Source: Microbacterium oleivorans (GTDB lineage: Bacteria; Actinomycetota; Actinomycetes; Actinomycetales; Microbacteriaceae). Taken from it: a stretch of DNA of 64,000 bases. Of the stretch, positions 43,808 to 53,442 are shown one piece after another. A program made the translations under genes and the position numbers. Where the stretch lies: contig NZ_LSTV01000001.1 of the NCBI RefSeq assembly GCF_001644225.1, forward strand, positions 124,001 through 188,000. Reading direction: 5' to 3'. The notes under the pieces were generated by a model. That model ran no database searches. It was not told where the DNA came from and worked only from the letters and a program-made list of their open reading frames with translations. Every line of letters begins with the position of its first letter. Positions within the stretch are counted from its first letter, which is position 1.

Positions 43808-46054
43808 ATGCGCGCACCAGCCAGAACCATCTTGACCATCGCCGTCGCAGGATCGGTCGTTCTGGCTTCTGTGCCGATGTCGGCGGGCACGCTGTTCGAG
43901 CCGTCGGCGACGACCTCGTCGCAGGTTGGCGTATCCGGCGCCGACCCGAGCCAGCCCCCCGCACCGGACGAGTCCCCGGCGCCGACACCGGATCCGCCGA
44001 CACCGACACCGACACCCGATCCGCCGACACCGACACCGGATCCGCCGACACCGACACCGGATCTGTCCGCCGATCCCACGCCAGACCCCACCGCGTCGGC
44101 GAGCCCGGAATCGACCCCCGGGACATCACCATCACCGTCACCCGAGGCGACCCCGGAAGAGGACCACGAGAACGACGGCCCCACTTTGCCGCTCACGCGT
44201 GAACTGCCGCCGGACTCGTCGATCCCCGTCGCACCCCTGCGTCTCACGGTTCCGCAGTACGGACCGCAGCCCGTGTTCCGCCTGCCCTTCGCCCCCGGGA
44301 TCCGGTGGGGCGCGAGCGGATCCCACTCCGACAGCGACGGCATCAACCGCGGCGCGATCGACTTCTCGCCGCTGTCGTCCAAGGACCGTGCGGTGCGCAC
44401 CGTCGCGGCTGGAACGGTCTACCGGGTCCGATGCAGCACCGGGTGGTTCCTGGGCGTCGACCACGGCGGCGGCTGGATGTCGGAGTACTACCACCTGACC
44501 AATGCCAAGTCCTCGCTCGTCGGCCAGTGGGTGGAGGCCGGGACGACGATCGGCACCGCCGGTCAGACGCTGCCGTGCGGCGGCACACCGGGCGACAGTG
44601 CGCACGTGCACCTGTCCATCCTCAATGCCGCGCTGGACGTGCCGAGCGGCAAGCGCAAGTACGTCTCGGTCAGCGGCATCCAATTCGACAACTACACGCT
44701 GCGTGACTCGAGCGGTGCCTACAACGGCGTCTGGCGGAACCTCCAGGGTGACGTCGTGCTGACGGCGCGCCGGGTGACCTGCTGCTTGACGGCGTCCAGC
44801 CGGGTCGGCCCGACCGGCGGGTCGGCCCTGCCCGACACCGACGGCGACGGGATCGACGACTACAGCGAAGCCACGACGTGGGATACCGACCTCAACAGCA
44901 ACGGCCTGCCCGACATCGTCGGATTCGGCGGCGCCGGCGTCTACACCGCTTTCAACAACGGCCGCACGTTCGGCTCCAATCGTCTCGCCCTTTCGAACTT
45001 CGGCACCTCGAAGGGCTGGCAACGCAGTTCGCATCCGCGCATGGTGCTCGACGTCACCGGTGACGGTCGCCCTGATGTCCTGGGCTTCGGTGCCTCCGGA
45101 GTCTCGGTTTCGGCGGGCAGTGGAGGCAGCTCGTTCGCCACGGCCCGCAAGTGGAGCTCGGACTTCGGGTCGGACAAGGGATGGCGCGTCGGTGTGCATC
45201 AGCGGGTCGTCGCCGACGTGACCGGCGACGGCCGTCCGGACGTCATCGGCTTCGGTGGTGCGGGGGTGTACGTCGCTCGGAATACCGGCTCAGCCTTCGC
45301 GTCGGCGCAGCTGTGGTCGCGACAAATGGGCTCGGACGGTGGGTCGGGCGGATGGCGGGCGTCCGCGCACCCGCGCTTCGTCGCGGACGTCACGGGCGAT
45401 GGTCGTGGCGACCTCGTCGGCTTCGGCGCTCGCGGCGTCTACGTCGCCCGCAACACCGGCAGCGGCTTCGCACCGATGCAACCGTGGGTCTCGGATTTCG
45501 CGGTGTCGCAGGGCTGGACCGTCGTGAACCATCCGAGATACGTCTTCGACATCGACGGCGACGGGCGGGCGGACATCGTGGGGTTCGGCGCCAACGGCGT
45601 CCAGGTCGCTCGGGGGACCGGATCCGGCTTCGCGGCGACCACGCGGTGGTCCGGTTCGTACGGCAGCTCTGCGTCGGCGGGCTCGTGGCGTGGGAGAGTG
45701 CATTCCCGGACCTTCGCCGACGTCGACGGCGACGGGCGTCCGGACGTCGTCGCTTTCGGGACGTCGAGAACATTCGTCGCGTTGAACCGCGGATCCTCCT
45801 TCGGCCCGTCCACGGCCTGGACCGATGATTTCGGCTCCCGCGAGTGGACGCAGGGGTGGATGCCGAGAGTCGCCGTCGACGCGAACGGCGACGGGCGTGC
45901 CGACATCGTCGGATTCGCCCGTGACGGCGTGCATGTCGCACTGAGTACCGGCTCGCGATTCGGAGCGGCGACGCACTGGACAGGGTCGTTCGGCTGGGAC
46001 GCGTCGGCAGGCGGGTGGCGTGTCGGCTCGAATCCGAGGGCTATCGGTCTCTAG
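43808..46054 (+). CDS. secreted M23-type peptidase fused to a seven-repeat FG-GAP/VCBS propeller
   Basis: The 748-residue protein has an N-terminal signal peptide (TILTIAVAGSVVLASVPMSAG). A Pro/Thr/Asp-rich linker follows at about residues 45-125, then an M23/LasA-like domain at about 155-300 with GSHSDSDGINRGAIDFSP and the metal motif in SAHVHLSIL. From about residue 340 a calcium-type DTDGDGIDD leads into seven repeats of about 55 residues, each with (R)PDIVGFG..GVYVA and a closing DVTGDGRPD-like loop, enough for one seven-bladed beta-propeller. It may cleave or bind peptidoglycan outside the cell. No LPXTG anchor is visible. GGAGAGAT precedes the ATG. Confidence 0.82.
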   Translation: MRAPARTILTIAVAGSVVLASVPMSAGTLFEPSATTSSQVGVSGADPSQPPAPDESPAPTPDPPTPTPTPDPPTPTPDPPTPTPDLSADPTPDPTASASPESTPGTSPSPSPEATPEEDHENDGPTLPLTRELPPDSSIPVAPLRLTVPQYGPQPVFRLPFAPGIRWGASGSHSDSDGINRGAIDFSPLSSKDRAVRTVAAGTVYRVRCSTGWFLGVDHGGGWMSEYYHLTNAKSSLVGQWVEAGTTIGTAGQTLPCGGTPGDSAHVHLSILNAALDVPSGKRKYVSVSGIQFDNYTLRDSSGAYNGVWRNLQGDVVLTARRVTCCLTASSRVGPTGGSALPDTDGDGIDDYSEATTWDTDLNSNGLPDIVGFGGAGVYTAFNNGRTFGSNRLALSNFGTSKGWQRSSHPRMVLDVTGDGRPDVLGFGASGVSVSAGSGGSSFATARKWSSDFGSDKGWRVGVHQRVVADVTGDGRPDVIGFGGAGVYVARNTGSAFASAQLWSRQMGSDGGSGGWRASAHPRFVADVTGDGRGDLVGFGARGVYVARNTGSGFAPMQPWVSDFAVSQGWTVVNHPRYVFDIDGDGRADIVGFGANGVQVARGTGSGFAATTRWSGSYGSSASAGSWRGRVHSRTFADVDGDGRPDVVAFGTSRTFVALNRGSSFGPSTAWTDDFGSREWTQGWMPRVAVDANGDGRADIVGFARDGVHVALSTGSRFGAATHWTGSFGWDASAGGWRVGSNPRAIGL
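43982..44065 (+). repeat. GC-rich tandem repeat encoding the Pro-Thr linker
   Basis: A 21-nt unit (CCGACACCGACACC followed by GGATCCG) is present in exact or near-exact copies at 44024-44044 and 44045-44065, with longer and shorter variants before them. It encodes the (TPTPDPP) linker of the secreted M23 protein. Slipped-strand length variation of the linker is plausible. Confidence 0.8.
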
Positions 46055-46069
46055 CCGGACGGCCTGAGG

Positions 46070-46543
46070 TCATTGCTCCACGCGCAGCTCGATGATCGCC
46101 GTTGCGTGCAGGTAGGTCGGAGCGCTGGCGACCCCCTCGATCATGAGGCTGTCGGCGGCTGTCGGCCGCAGGTCGACAGCGTGCGCCTCCTCGTCACAGG
46201 GAATCTCTCGCTCGATGGTGTCATCGACGCCGTCTTCGGTATCCAGGGTGATCGTCACCACCGTGGAGATCGTTTCGACGTCTCCTCCATAGCAGCGGGC
46301 ATCGACGCGGGTGAGCACGGTCCCTGGTTGGAGTTCCAGCAGCATCACCCCGGACTCCGACTCCTCCGTGCCGACTTCACTCGCGGCGGCTCCCGCGAAC
46401 CCGGGACCATCCGACGCGGCAGCGCTCACCTCGTCGGCCCACTGCCTCGCTGCAGAAAGGTCGACACCCGGGTCTTGGGCGCAGCCCCCCAGCAGAAGCA
46501 GGGGAATAGCTACCGCGGCGGCGATCGGACGTGTCGTCTCCAT
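46070..46543 (-). CDS. putative lipoprotein, function unknown
   Basis: The 157-residue product has a signal peptide with lipobox LLLGGCAQD (Cys near residue 21), so it is probably a membrane-bound lipoprotein. The mature part is acidic, with a Cys pair (DARCYGGD, EIPCDEEAH) that may form a disulfide. I do not recognise a family. ATG 46543 is preferred over GTG 46549. It is convergent with the M23 gene, 15 nt away. Confidence 0.7.
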   Translation of the reverse strand: METTRPIAAAVAIPLLLLGGCAQDPGVDLSAARQWADEVSAAASDGPGFAGAAASEVGTEESESGVMLLELQPGTVLTRVDARCYGGDVETISTVVTITLDTEDGVDDTIEREIPCDEEAHAVDLRPTAADSLMIEGVASAPTYLHATAIIELRVEQ

Positions 46544-46580
46544 CCCCACACCATAGGTGGCGCGGCGACACCCCGTGGAG

Positions 46581-48362
46581 TCAGGAGATCGTGAGCAGCT
46601 GATGCCCCGCCGACACGGTCGTGCCGGGCTGCGCGTTGATCGCGCCGACCACGCCGTCCTTGTGCGCCTGGATGGGCTGCTCCATCTTCATCGCCTCGAG
46701 GACGACGACGAGGTCGCCCTTGACGACCTGCTGCCCCTCCTCGACGGCGATCTTGACGACCGTGGCCTGCATGGGCGACGCGACGGCGTCGCCGCTCGCG
46801 CCCGAGACGGTGCCCGCGGCGTGCGAACGACGCGACGGGGGCACGGCGACGGGGCGTCCGACGGCGGCGGGTGCGTGGGTCAGGCGGTCCGGCAGGCTCA
46901 CCTCGAGGCGCTTGCCCGACACCTCCACGACGACGGTGTGGCGGCCCTCGGGTTCGGCGGCGGGACCCGCCTCGCCGTCCCACGCGGGGATGTCGTTGTG
47001 GAACTCGGTCTCGATCCAGCGGGTGAAGACGCCGAACACGCCGTCCTCGGCCGTGAAGGCGGGGTCGCGGACGACCTTCCGGTGGAAGGGCAGCACCGTC
47101 GGCATCCCGGCCACCTCGAACTCGTCGAGGGCGCGGCGCGACCGCTCGAGGGCCTCTTCGCGCGTGCGTCCCGTGACGATGAGCTTGCCCAGGAGCGAGT
47201 CGAAGGCGCCCGAGACGCTGTCGCCGGCGGTGACACCGGAGTCCAGGCGCACGCCCGGTCCGCCGAAGGTCTTGAACACGTGGATGTCGCCGGGGGCGGG
47301 CAGGAAGCCGCGGCCCGGGTCCTCGCCGTTGATGCGGAACTCGAACGAGTGGCCGACCGGCTCGGGGTCGGCGTAGTCGAGCGTGCCGCCCTCGGCGATG
47401 CGGAACTGCTCGCGGACGAGGTCGATGCCGGTGACCTCCTCCGAGACCGGGTGCTCGACCTGCAGACGGGTGTTCACCTCGAGGAACGAGATCGTCCCGT
47501 CGGCGCCGATGAGGAACTCGCACGTGCCGGCCCCGATGTAGCCGACCTCCTTGAGGATGGCCTTCGACGCGGAGTACAAGGTCTCGTTCTGCTCGGCGGT
47601 GAGGAACGGCGCGGGAGCCTCTTCAACGAGCTTCTGGTGCCGGCGCTGCAGCGAGCAGTCGCGGGTCGAGACCACGACGACGTTGCCCGCGGCATCCGCG
47701 AGGCACTGCGTTTCGACGTGGCGCGGCTTGTCGAGGTACTTCTCGACGAAGCACTCGCCGCGGCCGAACGCCGCGATCGCCTCGCGGGTCGCCGATTCGA
47801 AGAGCTCCGCGACCTCGTCGAACTCGCGCGCGACCTTGAGGCCGCGTCCGCCGCCGCCGTACGCGGCCTTGATCGCGATGGGCAGGCCGAACTCGCGCGC
47901 GAAGGCGACGACCTCGTCGGCGCCCTCGACCGGCCCCGGCGTGCCCGGGGCGAGCGGTGCGCCGACCTTCTCGGCGACGTGGCGGGCGGTGACCTTGTCT
48001 CCGAGCGCCTCGATGGCCTCGGGGGAGGGGCCGATCCAGACGAGCCCCGCGCCGATCACCGCGCGGGCGAAGTCGGCGTTCTCGGCGAGGAAGCCGTAGC
48101 CCGGGTGGACGGCGTCGGCGCCCGAGCGGCGCGCGACCGAGAGGATCTTCTCGATGGAGAGGTAGGTGTCGGCGCTCGTAGAGCCGCCGAGGCCGTACGC
48201 CTCATCAGCCAGCCGCGCGTGCATCGCATCGCGGTCCTGGTCGGCGTAGACCGCCACCGACGACTTCCCCGAGTCGCGTGCGGCGCGGATGATGCGCACC
48301 GCGATCTCGCCTCGGTTGGCGATCAGCACTTTCGAGATTCCGGTGGTCACGCTCTCAGGCAT
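46581..48362 (-). CDS. accA: acyl-CoA carboxylase alpha subunit (biotin carboxylase + biotin carrier domain)
   Basis: This subunit carboxylates its own biotin with ATP and bicarbonate and serves acetyl- or propionyl-CoA carboxylase. The 593-residue protein begins with the biotin carboxylase domain ([50 protein letters not shown]). It ends with the carrier domain holding the biotinyl lysine in [15 protein letters not shown]. This two-domain form is the actinobacterial AccA/BccA type. ATG 48362 is supported by TAGGCT 7 nt upstream. Its partners lie at 53.6-55.5 kb. Confidence 0.95.
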   Translation of the reverse strand: MPESVTTGISKVLIANRGEIAVRIIRAARDSGKSSVAVYADQDRDAMHARLADEAYGLGGSTSADTYLSIEKILSVARRSGADAVHPGYGFLAENADFARAVIGAGLVWIGPSPEAIEALGDKVTARHVAEKVGAPLAPGTPGPVEGADEVVAFAREFGLPIAIKAAYGGGGRGLKVAREFDEVAELFESATREAIAAFGRGECFVEKYLDKPRHVETQCLADAAGNVVVVSTRDCSLQRRHQKLVEEAPAPFLTAEQNETLYSASKAILKEVGYIGAGTCEFLIGADGTISFLEVNTRLQVEHPVSEEVTGIDLVREQFRIAEGGTLDYADPEPVGHSFEFRINGEDPGRGFLPAPGDIHVFKTFGGPGVRLDSGVTAGDSVSGAFDSLLGKLIVTGRTREEALERSRRALDEFEVAGMPTVLPFHRKVVRDPAFTAEDGVFGVFTRWIETEFHNDIPAWDGEAGPAAEPEGRHTVVVEVSGKRLEVSLPDRLTHAPAAVGRPVAVPPSRRSHAAGTVSGASGDAVASPMQATVVKIAVEEGQQVVKGDLVVVLEAMKMEQPIQAHKDGVVGAINAQPGTTVSAGHQLLTIS

Positions 48363-48369
48363 GGCTTCG

Positions 48370-48375
48370 AGCCTA
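48370..48375 (-). promoter_or_regulatory. candidate -10 box of the leaderless accA promoter
   Basis: TAGGCT on the minus strand, then CGAAGCC and the ATG at 48362. Confidence 0.4.
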
Positions 48376-48443
48376 CCCACGAGTGAGGCCGCTCCTTTGG
48401 ATCACTCGCACAAGATCATCGGGGTTTCGTGTCGCGGATCCCA

Positions 48444-49109
48444 CTAAGCGGATGCCGCGTCACCGCCGCCTGCGGAGTTCCACAGCGTCGTCCACTCGAC
48501 CCCGAGCTCACGGACGAGTCGGCGCAGGGTCGACAACGACATCCCGACCACCGTCGACGGGTCGCCCTCGACCCGCTCGATGAACGCGCCGCCGAGGCTG
48601 TCGACGGTGAAGGCGCCGGCCACGAGCAGAGGTTCACCGGTCGCCACGTACGCGTCGATCTCGGCATCCGTCACATCCGCCGCGAAGGTCACGGACGCGG
48701 CGGCCACCGCATGGGCCTCAACGGGGTCAGCGCCCGGGCGGACGAGGAACACGCTGTGCCCCGAGTGGAGCACGCCGGTGCGGCCCCGCATGGACTGCCA
48801 CCGGGCGCGCGCCGCCTCGGGCGTGTAGGGCTTGCCGAGGATCTCGCCGTCGAGCTCGAACATCGAGTCACCGCCGACGACGAGGCCCTCGAAACCTTCC
48901 ATGGCGACGGTCGCCGCGACGTCGGCCGCCTTGCGTCGGGCGAGGAGGAGCACGTGTTCCTCCGGCGGCAGGGTGCGGGCCTGCGCCGCCTCGACCGCCG
49001 CGATCACGGCCTCCTCGTCGACCTGCGGTGAGCGGGTGGTCGGCTCGATGCCGACCTGGCGCAGCAGCATCAGACGGGCGGGGGAGGTGGAGGCGAGGCA
49101 CACGCGCAT
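48444..49109 (-). CDS. maf: Maf-family nucleoside triphosphate pyrophosphatase
   Basis: Maf proteins hydrolyse non-canonical or methylated nucleotides to monophosphates. The 221-residue protein starts MRVCLASTSPARLMLLRQVG, the family phosphate-binding loop. It has ARRKAADVA, the acidic VGGDSMFELDGEILGKP and ITDxEIDAYVATGEPL-like VTDAEIDAYVATGEPL. Actinobacterial acc loci often carry maf. ATG 49109 is supported by TAGCGT 7 nt upstream; a GTG at 49118 is in frame. Confidence 0.92.
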   Translation of the reverse strand: MRVCLASTSPARLMLLRQVGIEPTTRSPQVDEEAVIAAVEAAQARTLPPEEHVLLLARRKAADVAATVAMEGFEGLVVGGDSMFELDGEILGKPYTPEAARARWQSMRGRTGVLHSGHSVFLVRPGADPVEAHAVAAASVTFAADVTDAEIDAYVATGEPLLVAGAFTVDSLGGAFIERVEGDPSTVVGMSLSTLRRLVRELGVEWTTLWNSAGGGDAASA

Positions 49110-49116
49110 ACCGACC

Positions 49117-49122
49117 ACGCTA
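49117..49122 (-). promoter_or_regulatory. candidate -10 box of the leaderless maf promoter
   Basis: TAGCGT on the minus strand, then GGTCGGT and the ATG at 49109. Confidence 0.45.
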
Positions 49123-49180
49123 GCCGCGCGAGCGGGAGTCGATGACGGTCCGCGGCGACCCAGTGTGACAGCATCGAACC

Positions 49181-50461
49181 ATGCAACCGGGAGACGTCCT
49201 CGACCTCGAGATCACCGCCGTCGCGCACGGCGGTGTGTTCGTCGCCCGGCACGAGAACCGGGTCGTGTTCGTCTCGGATGCGATCCCCGGCGAGCGGGTG
49301 CGCGTCGCCCTCACCGACACGCGCAAGGCGTCATTCTGGCGGGGCGACACCGTGGAGGTGTTGGATGCCTCGCCCCACCGCCGTCCGCACGTGTGGGCGC
49401 CCGCCGACGTGAGCACACCTCCCGACGCCCGGCCCGGCGGCGCGGACTTCGGTCATATCGCCCTCGCCCATCAGCGCGAACTGAAGGCCGACGTCCTCCG
49501 CGACGCGCTGTCCCGCTTCGCCGGGTCCACCGCTCCCGTCACGATCGAGCCGCCCCTCCCGCAGATGCGCGGCGACCGTCTCGTCGAGGAATCCGCCGAC
49601 GGCACAGGATGGCGCACCCGGGTCAGCCTGCACGTCGACGACGAGGGACGCATCGGCCCGTTCGCGGCCCGCAGCCACCGCGTCATCCCCGTCGACGACC
49701 TGCCCCTCGCGACCGCGGGCATCGCCCGCGCGGCGAGCCGTCGGCGCGGCGGCTCCGCCGGCCGCCTCGACCTCGTGCAGCCCGCCGACGGACGCGTGCG
49801 CGTCATCCCGCGTGCCGAGCCCGGCCGTTCCCGGCGCCCGGCGCCGGTCGACCCCGCGGCCCGGGAGGTCGTGGTCGAGACCGTCGGCGACCGGGAGTTC
49901 CGCGTCGATGCGGGCGGCTTCTGGCAGGTCCACCGCCTCGCCGCCGGCACCCTGCACGACGCGGTCGCCGACGCCGTCGCGGATGCCGTCGACCCCGACG
50001 GATGGCACCTCGATCTCTACGGCGGGGTCGGGCTGCTCGCCGCATCCGTCGCCGGTGTCGGCGGTCCCGCCACCCGGATCACCTCGGTGGAGTCCGACGC
50101 CCGCGCGACCGAGCACGCGGGGGAGAACCTCGCCGCGTGGATCGGAGCCCGTGCGGAGACCGGCCGGGTCGACCGGTGGCTCGGAAACCTCGTCCAGACG
50201 GCCACCCCCGCGCAGCGCGCCCGGCTCGCGCTCGGCACCGTGGTCCTCGACCCGCCCCGCGCCGGCGCCGGACGCGACGTCGTCGAGCAGCTCGTCGACC
50301 TCTCACCGGCGCGCATCGTCTACGTCGCGTGCGACCCCGTCGCCCTCGCCCGCGACCTCGGCACCTTCGCCGCGCACGGATACACGACGCCCGCGGTGCG
50401 GGCCTTCGACCTCTTCCCGCACTCGCACCACGTCGAGGCGATCGCCGTGTTGACGCGGTGA
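49181..50461 (+). CDS. class I SAM-dependent RNA methyltransferase (TrmA/RumA family, TRAM domain)
   Basis: This enzyme would methylate C5 of a uridine in tRNA or rRNA. The 426-residue protein has an N-terminal TRAM-like OB fold (residues 1-65, GDVLDLEITAVAHGGVFVAR). The C-terminal methyltransferase has DLYGGVGLLAASVAGVG, VVLDPPRAGAGRDVVEQL and the nucleophile Cys in YVACDPVALARDL, ending HHVEAIAVLTR. The 4Fe-4S cysteine cluster of RumA is not evident. A CAGCAT box lies 6 nt before the ATG. Confidence 0.88.
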   Translation: MQPGDVLDLEITAVAHGGVFVARHENRVVFVSDAIPGERVRVALTDTRKASFWRGDTVEVLDASPHRRPHVWAPADVSTPPDARPGGADFGHIALAHQRELKADVLRDALSRFAGSTAPVTIEPPLPQMRGDRLVEESADGTGWRTRVSLHVDDEGRIGPFAARSHRVIPVDDLPLATAGIARAASRRRGGSAGRLDLVQPADGRVRVIPRAEPGRSRRPAPVDPAAREVVVETVGDREFRVDAGGFWQVHRLAAGTLHDAVADAVADAVDPDGWHLDLYGGVGLLAASVAGVGGPATRITSVESDARATEHAGENLAAWIGARAETGRVDRWLGNLVQTATPAQRARLALGTVVLDPPRAGAGRDVVEQLVDLSPARIVYVACDPVALARDLGTFAAHGYTTPAVRAFDLFPHSHHVEAIAVLTR

Positions 50462-50465
50462 CGGC

Positions 50466-50471
50466 TAGGGT
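50466..50471 (+). promoter_or_regulatory. candidate -10 box of the leaderless response-regulator promoter
   Basis: TAGGGT then GAGCGC then the ATG at 50478. Confidence 0.5.
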
Positions 50472-50477
50472 GAGCGC

Positions 50478-51134
50478 ATGATCCGCGTCGCCTTGATCGA
50501 CGACCACGAATCCGTGCGTCTCGGCCTCGAGGCCGCGTGCAGCCGCACGGACCACCTGCGCGTCGTCTTCTCGGGGGAGAGCGTGGCCGCCTACCTCGAT
50601 TGGCGGACGCTCACGCAGGAGAACCCCGCGGACGTCGTCGTCCTCGACCTCATGCTCGGGGACGGGGCCACCGTGACCGAGAACGTGACCCGCCTCGTCC
50701 ACGACGGCTCGCCGGTCATCATCCACAGCGTGGCCGATCGCCCGGCCGCCGTCCGTGAGGCCCTGGTCGCGGGGGCTGCGGGCGTGGTGAGCAAGGCGTC
50801 GCGCATCGACGACGTCATCGCGGCGATCGACACGGTCGCCCGCGGTCATGCGCTCGACAACGTGGAGTGGGCGTCCGCCGTCGACGGCGACCGGGCCTTC
50901 GCCGACGCGCAGCTCTCCTCGCGCGAGCGCGACGTGCTGCGTCTGTACGCCGCCGGTCTGCCCCTCAAGACGGTCGCCGAGCGACTCGGGGTGGCCTACT
51001 CGACGGCGAAGGAGAACATCACCCGCGTCCGCGTGAAGTACGTGGAGGTCGGTCGGCCCGCCCCCACCAAGGTGGATCTGCTGCGGCGCGCGATGGAGGA
51101 CGGCCTGGTCGCGGAGGAACCCGGTGCCAGCTGA
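50478..51134 (+). CDS. two-component response regulator, NarL/LuxR type
   Basis: The 218-residue protein has an N-terminal receiver (VALIDDHESVRLGL; phospho-acceptor Asp in VVVLDLMLGDG, Lys in GVVSKASRID). The C-terminal LuxR-type HTH has LSSRERDVLRLYAAGLPLKTVAERLG-type sequence between residues 148 and 173. Its cognate kinase is encoded next, overlapping by 11 nt. Target genes are not known; the membrane protein two genes on is a candidate. Confidence 0.93.
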   Translation: MIRVALIDDHESVRLGLEAACSRTDHLRVVFSGESVAAYLDWRTLTQENPADVVVLDLMLGDGATVTENVTRLVHDGSPVIIHSVADRPAAVREALVAGAAGVVSKASRIDDVIAAIDTVARGHALDNVEWASAVDGDRAFADAQLSSRERDVLRLYAAGLPLKTVAERLGVAYSTAKENITRVRVKYVEVGRPAPTKVDLLRRAMEDGLVAEEPGAS

Positions 51135-52338
51135 GGTCGCACCGGCGGGAACGCTGACGATCCCGCCCGACTCGACCTTCTTCTCCCGCGAGAGGGTGGA
51201 GCGGATCCTCGCGCTCGTCGTCTCGGTGGGATGCGCCATCCTGGGCTTCCAGTCCGTGTTCCACGCGATCGGTTCCACGCAGGAGACGCCGACGTGGAAC
51301 CTCGTGCTCAGCGTCGTCACCTTCGGCCCGCTGGCGCTCATGATCGCCGCTGGCGTCGCCGGACGCTTCTACCGGGCACCCGCCGCCGTCTTCGCGATCG
51401 TGTTCCCGCTCGTCCTCGTCGTCTGGCCGCTCGCGACCGCGGGTCGGGAGGGCGGCGCGGCGGAGGGGCCCTGGATCTGGTACCTCCTCAACGTCGCGAC
51501 GGTGGCGACCGCCCTCGTCTTCCCGCTGTGGTTGCAGTACGTGTGGTGCGGCCTCGTCCCGGTCCTCTACGGGGTCGTCCGACTGATCCAGATCGGGGTC
51601 GACGGCGCGAGCGTCATCCTCGTCTCGCGTCAGGTGGTCTACGCGATCATCCTCGCCGTCGTCATGATCATGATCGGGTGGATGCTGCGCCTGCTCGCCG
51701 AGCGCCTCGATCGCACCCGCGAGGAGGCGGTCCGTTCGTACGCGGCGGCGGCCGCCGCCGACGCGGTGGAGCAGGAGCGGATCTCGGTCGCCGCCCTCAT
51801 GCACGACAGCGTGCTCGCCGCGCTCATCGCTGCCGAGCGCGCCTCGACGCCGCGCGAGCGCGATCTCGCCGTGGGCATGGCACGTGACGCGCTCACCCGC
51901 CTCGCCAACGCCGACCGGGAAGCCGAGGAGGGCCCGGACGAGCCGGTCGACCCGGCGTTCATCGTCGACGGGTTGCGCCGGGCGGCCGCGGAACACGATC
52001 TCGACCTCGACCTGCGCGTCACCGTCGATCCGCGGGCTGCGCGGCTTCCGGGACGGGTCGCACGCGCCCTCGTCCTCGCTGCCGATCAGGCGATCGTCAA
52101 CGCCGTCGAACACGCCGACGCGGTCGGACTGCACGTCGACGTGAGCGCCGACGACCGTCGGGTCATCGTCCGGGTCGTCGACGCGGGCATGGGCTTCGAC
52201 GTCCAAGCCGTCCCCGAGGACCGCCTGGGCATCAGCGGCTCGATCGTCGCCCGCACCGCGGCGGTGGGCGGGCAGGCGCTCGTGCGCAGCTCGCGCCGGG
52301 GCACCGTGGCCGAACTGCGCTGGGAGTACCCGCGATGA
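51124..52338 (+). CDS. sensor histidine kinase
   Basis: The 404-residue membrane kinase has five or six helices in its first 195 residues with no large extracytoplasmic domain, so it probably senses a membrane or intramembrane signal. The phosphorylatable His is likely in AALMHDSVLAALIAAERAS. The ATPase domain shows ADQAIVNAVEHAD (N box) and VVDAGMGFD (G1 box), then LGISGSIVART. It is a HisKA_3-like partner of the NarL regulator upstream. It begins at GTG 51124 and overlaps the next gene by 4 nt. Confidence 0.9.
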   Translation: MPAEVAPAGTLTIPPDSTFFSRERVERILALVVSVGCAILGFQSVFHAIGSTQETPTWNLVLSVVTFGPLALMIAAGVAGRFYRAPAAVFAIVFPLVLVVWPLATAGREGGAAEGPWIWYLLNVATVATALVFPLWLQYVWCGLVPVLYGVVRLIQIGVDGASVILVSRQVVYAIILAVVMIMIGWMLRLLAERLDRTREEAVRSYAAAAAADAVEQERISVAALMHDSVLAALIAAERASTPRERDLAVGMARDALTRLANADREAEEGPDEPVDPAFIVDGLRRAAAEHDLDLDLRVTVDPRAARLPGRVARALVLAADQAIVNAVEHADAVGLHVDVSADDRRVIVRVVDAGMGFDVQAVPEDRLGISGSIVARTAAVGGQALVRSSRRGTVAELRWEYPR

Positions 52339-53420
52339 ACGTGCGCGTCCAGACGGGACTCTCGATCGTCGCGGTCGTCTTCACCGCCTACCTTGCCGTC
52401 GGCGGACTCGTGTGGACCGCGCCTGTGGCGCAGCCGGCGCTGTTCATCGCCGCCCTGTCGCTGTACCTCGTCACCACCTGGCTCTGCGTGTTCTGGGGCT
52501 TCACGCCGCGGTCGGCTCCGACGGCGACGGCTCCGGTCGCGGCGGACGCGGACGGCCTTCCGCGCGGTGCCTCGCTGCCGCTGTGGCTGTGCCTGCTGGT
52601 CCTCGGCACAGCGGTCGCCGTGCCGTTCGCGACCTGGGCGGCGGTCGGCGAGGACCTCCGTCGCGCGACCTTCGCCACGTGGAGCCTCGGCGGCATCGGG
52701 GCGCTCCTGACGATCGTCGTCGTCCGGCGCCGACCGCTCGTGGCGTGGATCGGTGTGGTCCTGCTCGGGGTGTCGTCGTCGTTCTGGATCGGCATCTTCG
52801 ATTCCCTCGCCCTCGGACTCGTCGGCGCCGCCGTCTGGGTCGTCGCCGCGCAGCTCCTGACGCGTCTGGTCGACCGGGCGGCCGTCGACACGGCGGAACT
52901 CACCGGCATCCAGCGCCGCTCCTTCGAGTGGCTCGCGAGCCAGGAGGGCCGTCGCCGAGAGCGTCGCGTCCGCGTGCAGCAGGCACTCGCCGTCGCCGGC
53001 CCCATCCTCATCCGCACGATCGAGTCCGACGGCGACCTCGAGCCTGACGAGCGCGAGCGGGCGCGGCTGGCGGAGGGATCCCTGCGTGACGAGCTGCGCG
53101 GGCCGCGCCTGCTCGACGAGGCCGTGCGTGCGCGGCTGCAGGAGGCGCGGCTGCGCGGCAGCACCGTCACCGTCCTCGATGAGGGGGGATTGGATGCCGC
53201 CGGCCCGGCCGCGCTCGACCGCATCCGAGCCGAGCTCGCCGACGCCCTCCGCGGCGCCTCGTCGGAGCGGATCTACATCCGCACGTCGCCGCACCCTCGC
53301 GTCGCGGTCACGGTCGTGGGCCGGTCCCGCCGACGCGACGACCCGGACGGCGACGAGGTCGTCGACCTCTGGCACGAGATCGCGCATCCGCGCCCGGTGG
53401 TTGATCGCCCGACGTCCTGA
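52335..53420 (+). CDS. membrane protein of unknown function linked to the two-component system
   Basis: The 361-residue protein has about six membrane helices in its first 190 residues, in three pairs, then a charged cytoplasmic domain rich in Arg and Glu (GRRRERRVRVQQALAVAG, ERERARLAEGSLRDELRG). I do not recognise the family. The C-terminal 120 residues contain an alternating helix pattern that may dimerise or contact the kinase (inference). ATG overlaps the kinase stop by 4 nt, so it belongs to the signalling operon. Confidence 0.75.
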   Translation: MNVRVQTGLSIVAVVFTAYLAVGGLVWTAPVAQPALFIAALSLYLVTTWLCVFWGFTPRSAPTATAPVAADADGLPRGASLPLWLCLLVLGTAVAVPFATWAAVGEDLRRATFATWSLGGIGALLTIVVVRRRPLVAWIGVVLLGVSSSFWIGIFDSLALGLVGAAVWVVAAQLLTRLVDRAAVDTAELTGIQRRSFEWLASQEGRRRERRVRVQQALAVAGPILIRTIESDGDLEPDERERARLAEGSLRDELRGPRLLDEAVRARLQEARLRGSTVTVLDEGGLDAAGPAALDRIRAELADALRGASSERIYIRTSPHPRVAVTVVGRSRRRDDPDGDEVVDLWHEIAHPRPVVDRPTS

Positions 53421-53442
53421 CGGCACCGCGCCGGGAGGACGC

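Noticed and set aside
43982..44065. Tandem repeats that might be read as a CRISPR array
   Set aside because: Units are contiguous 21-nt multiples of three without unique spacers and lie inside a coding region, encoding a Pro-Thr linker.
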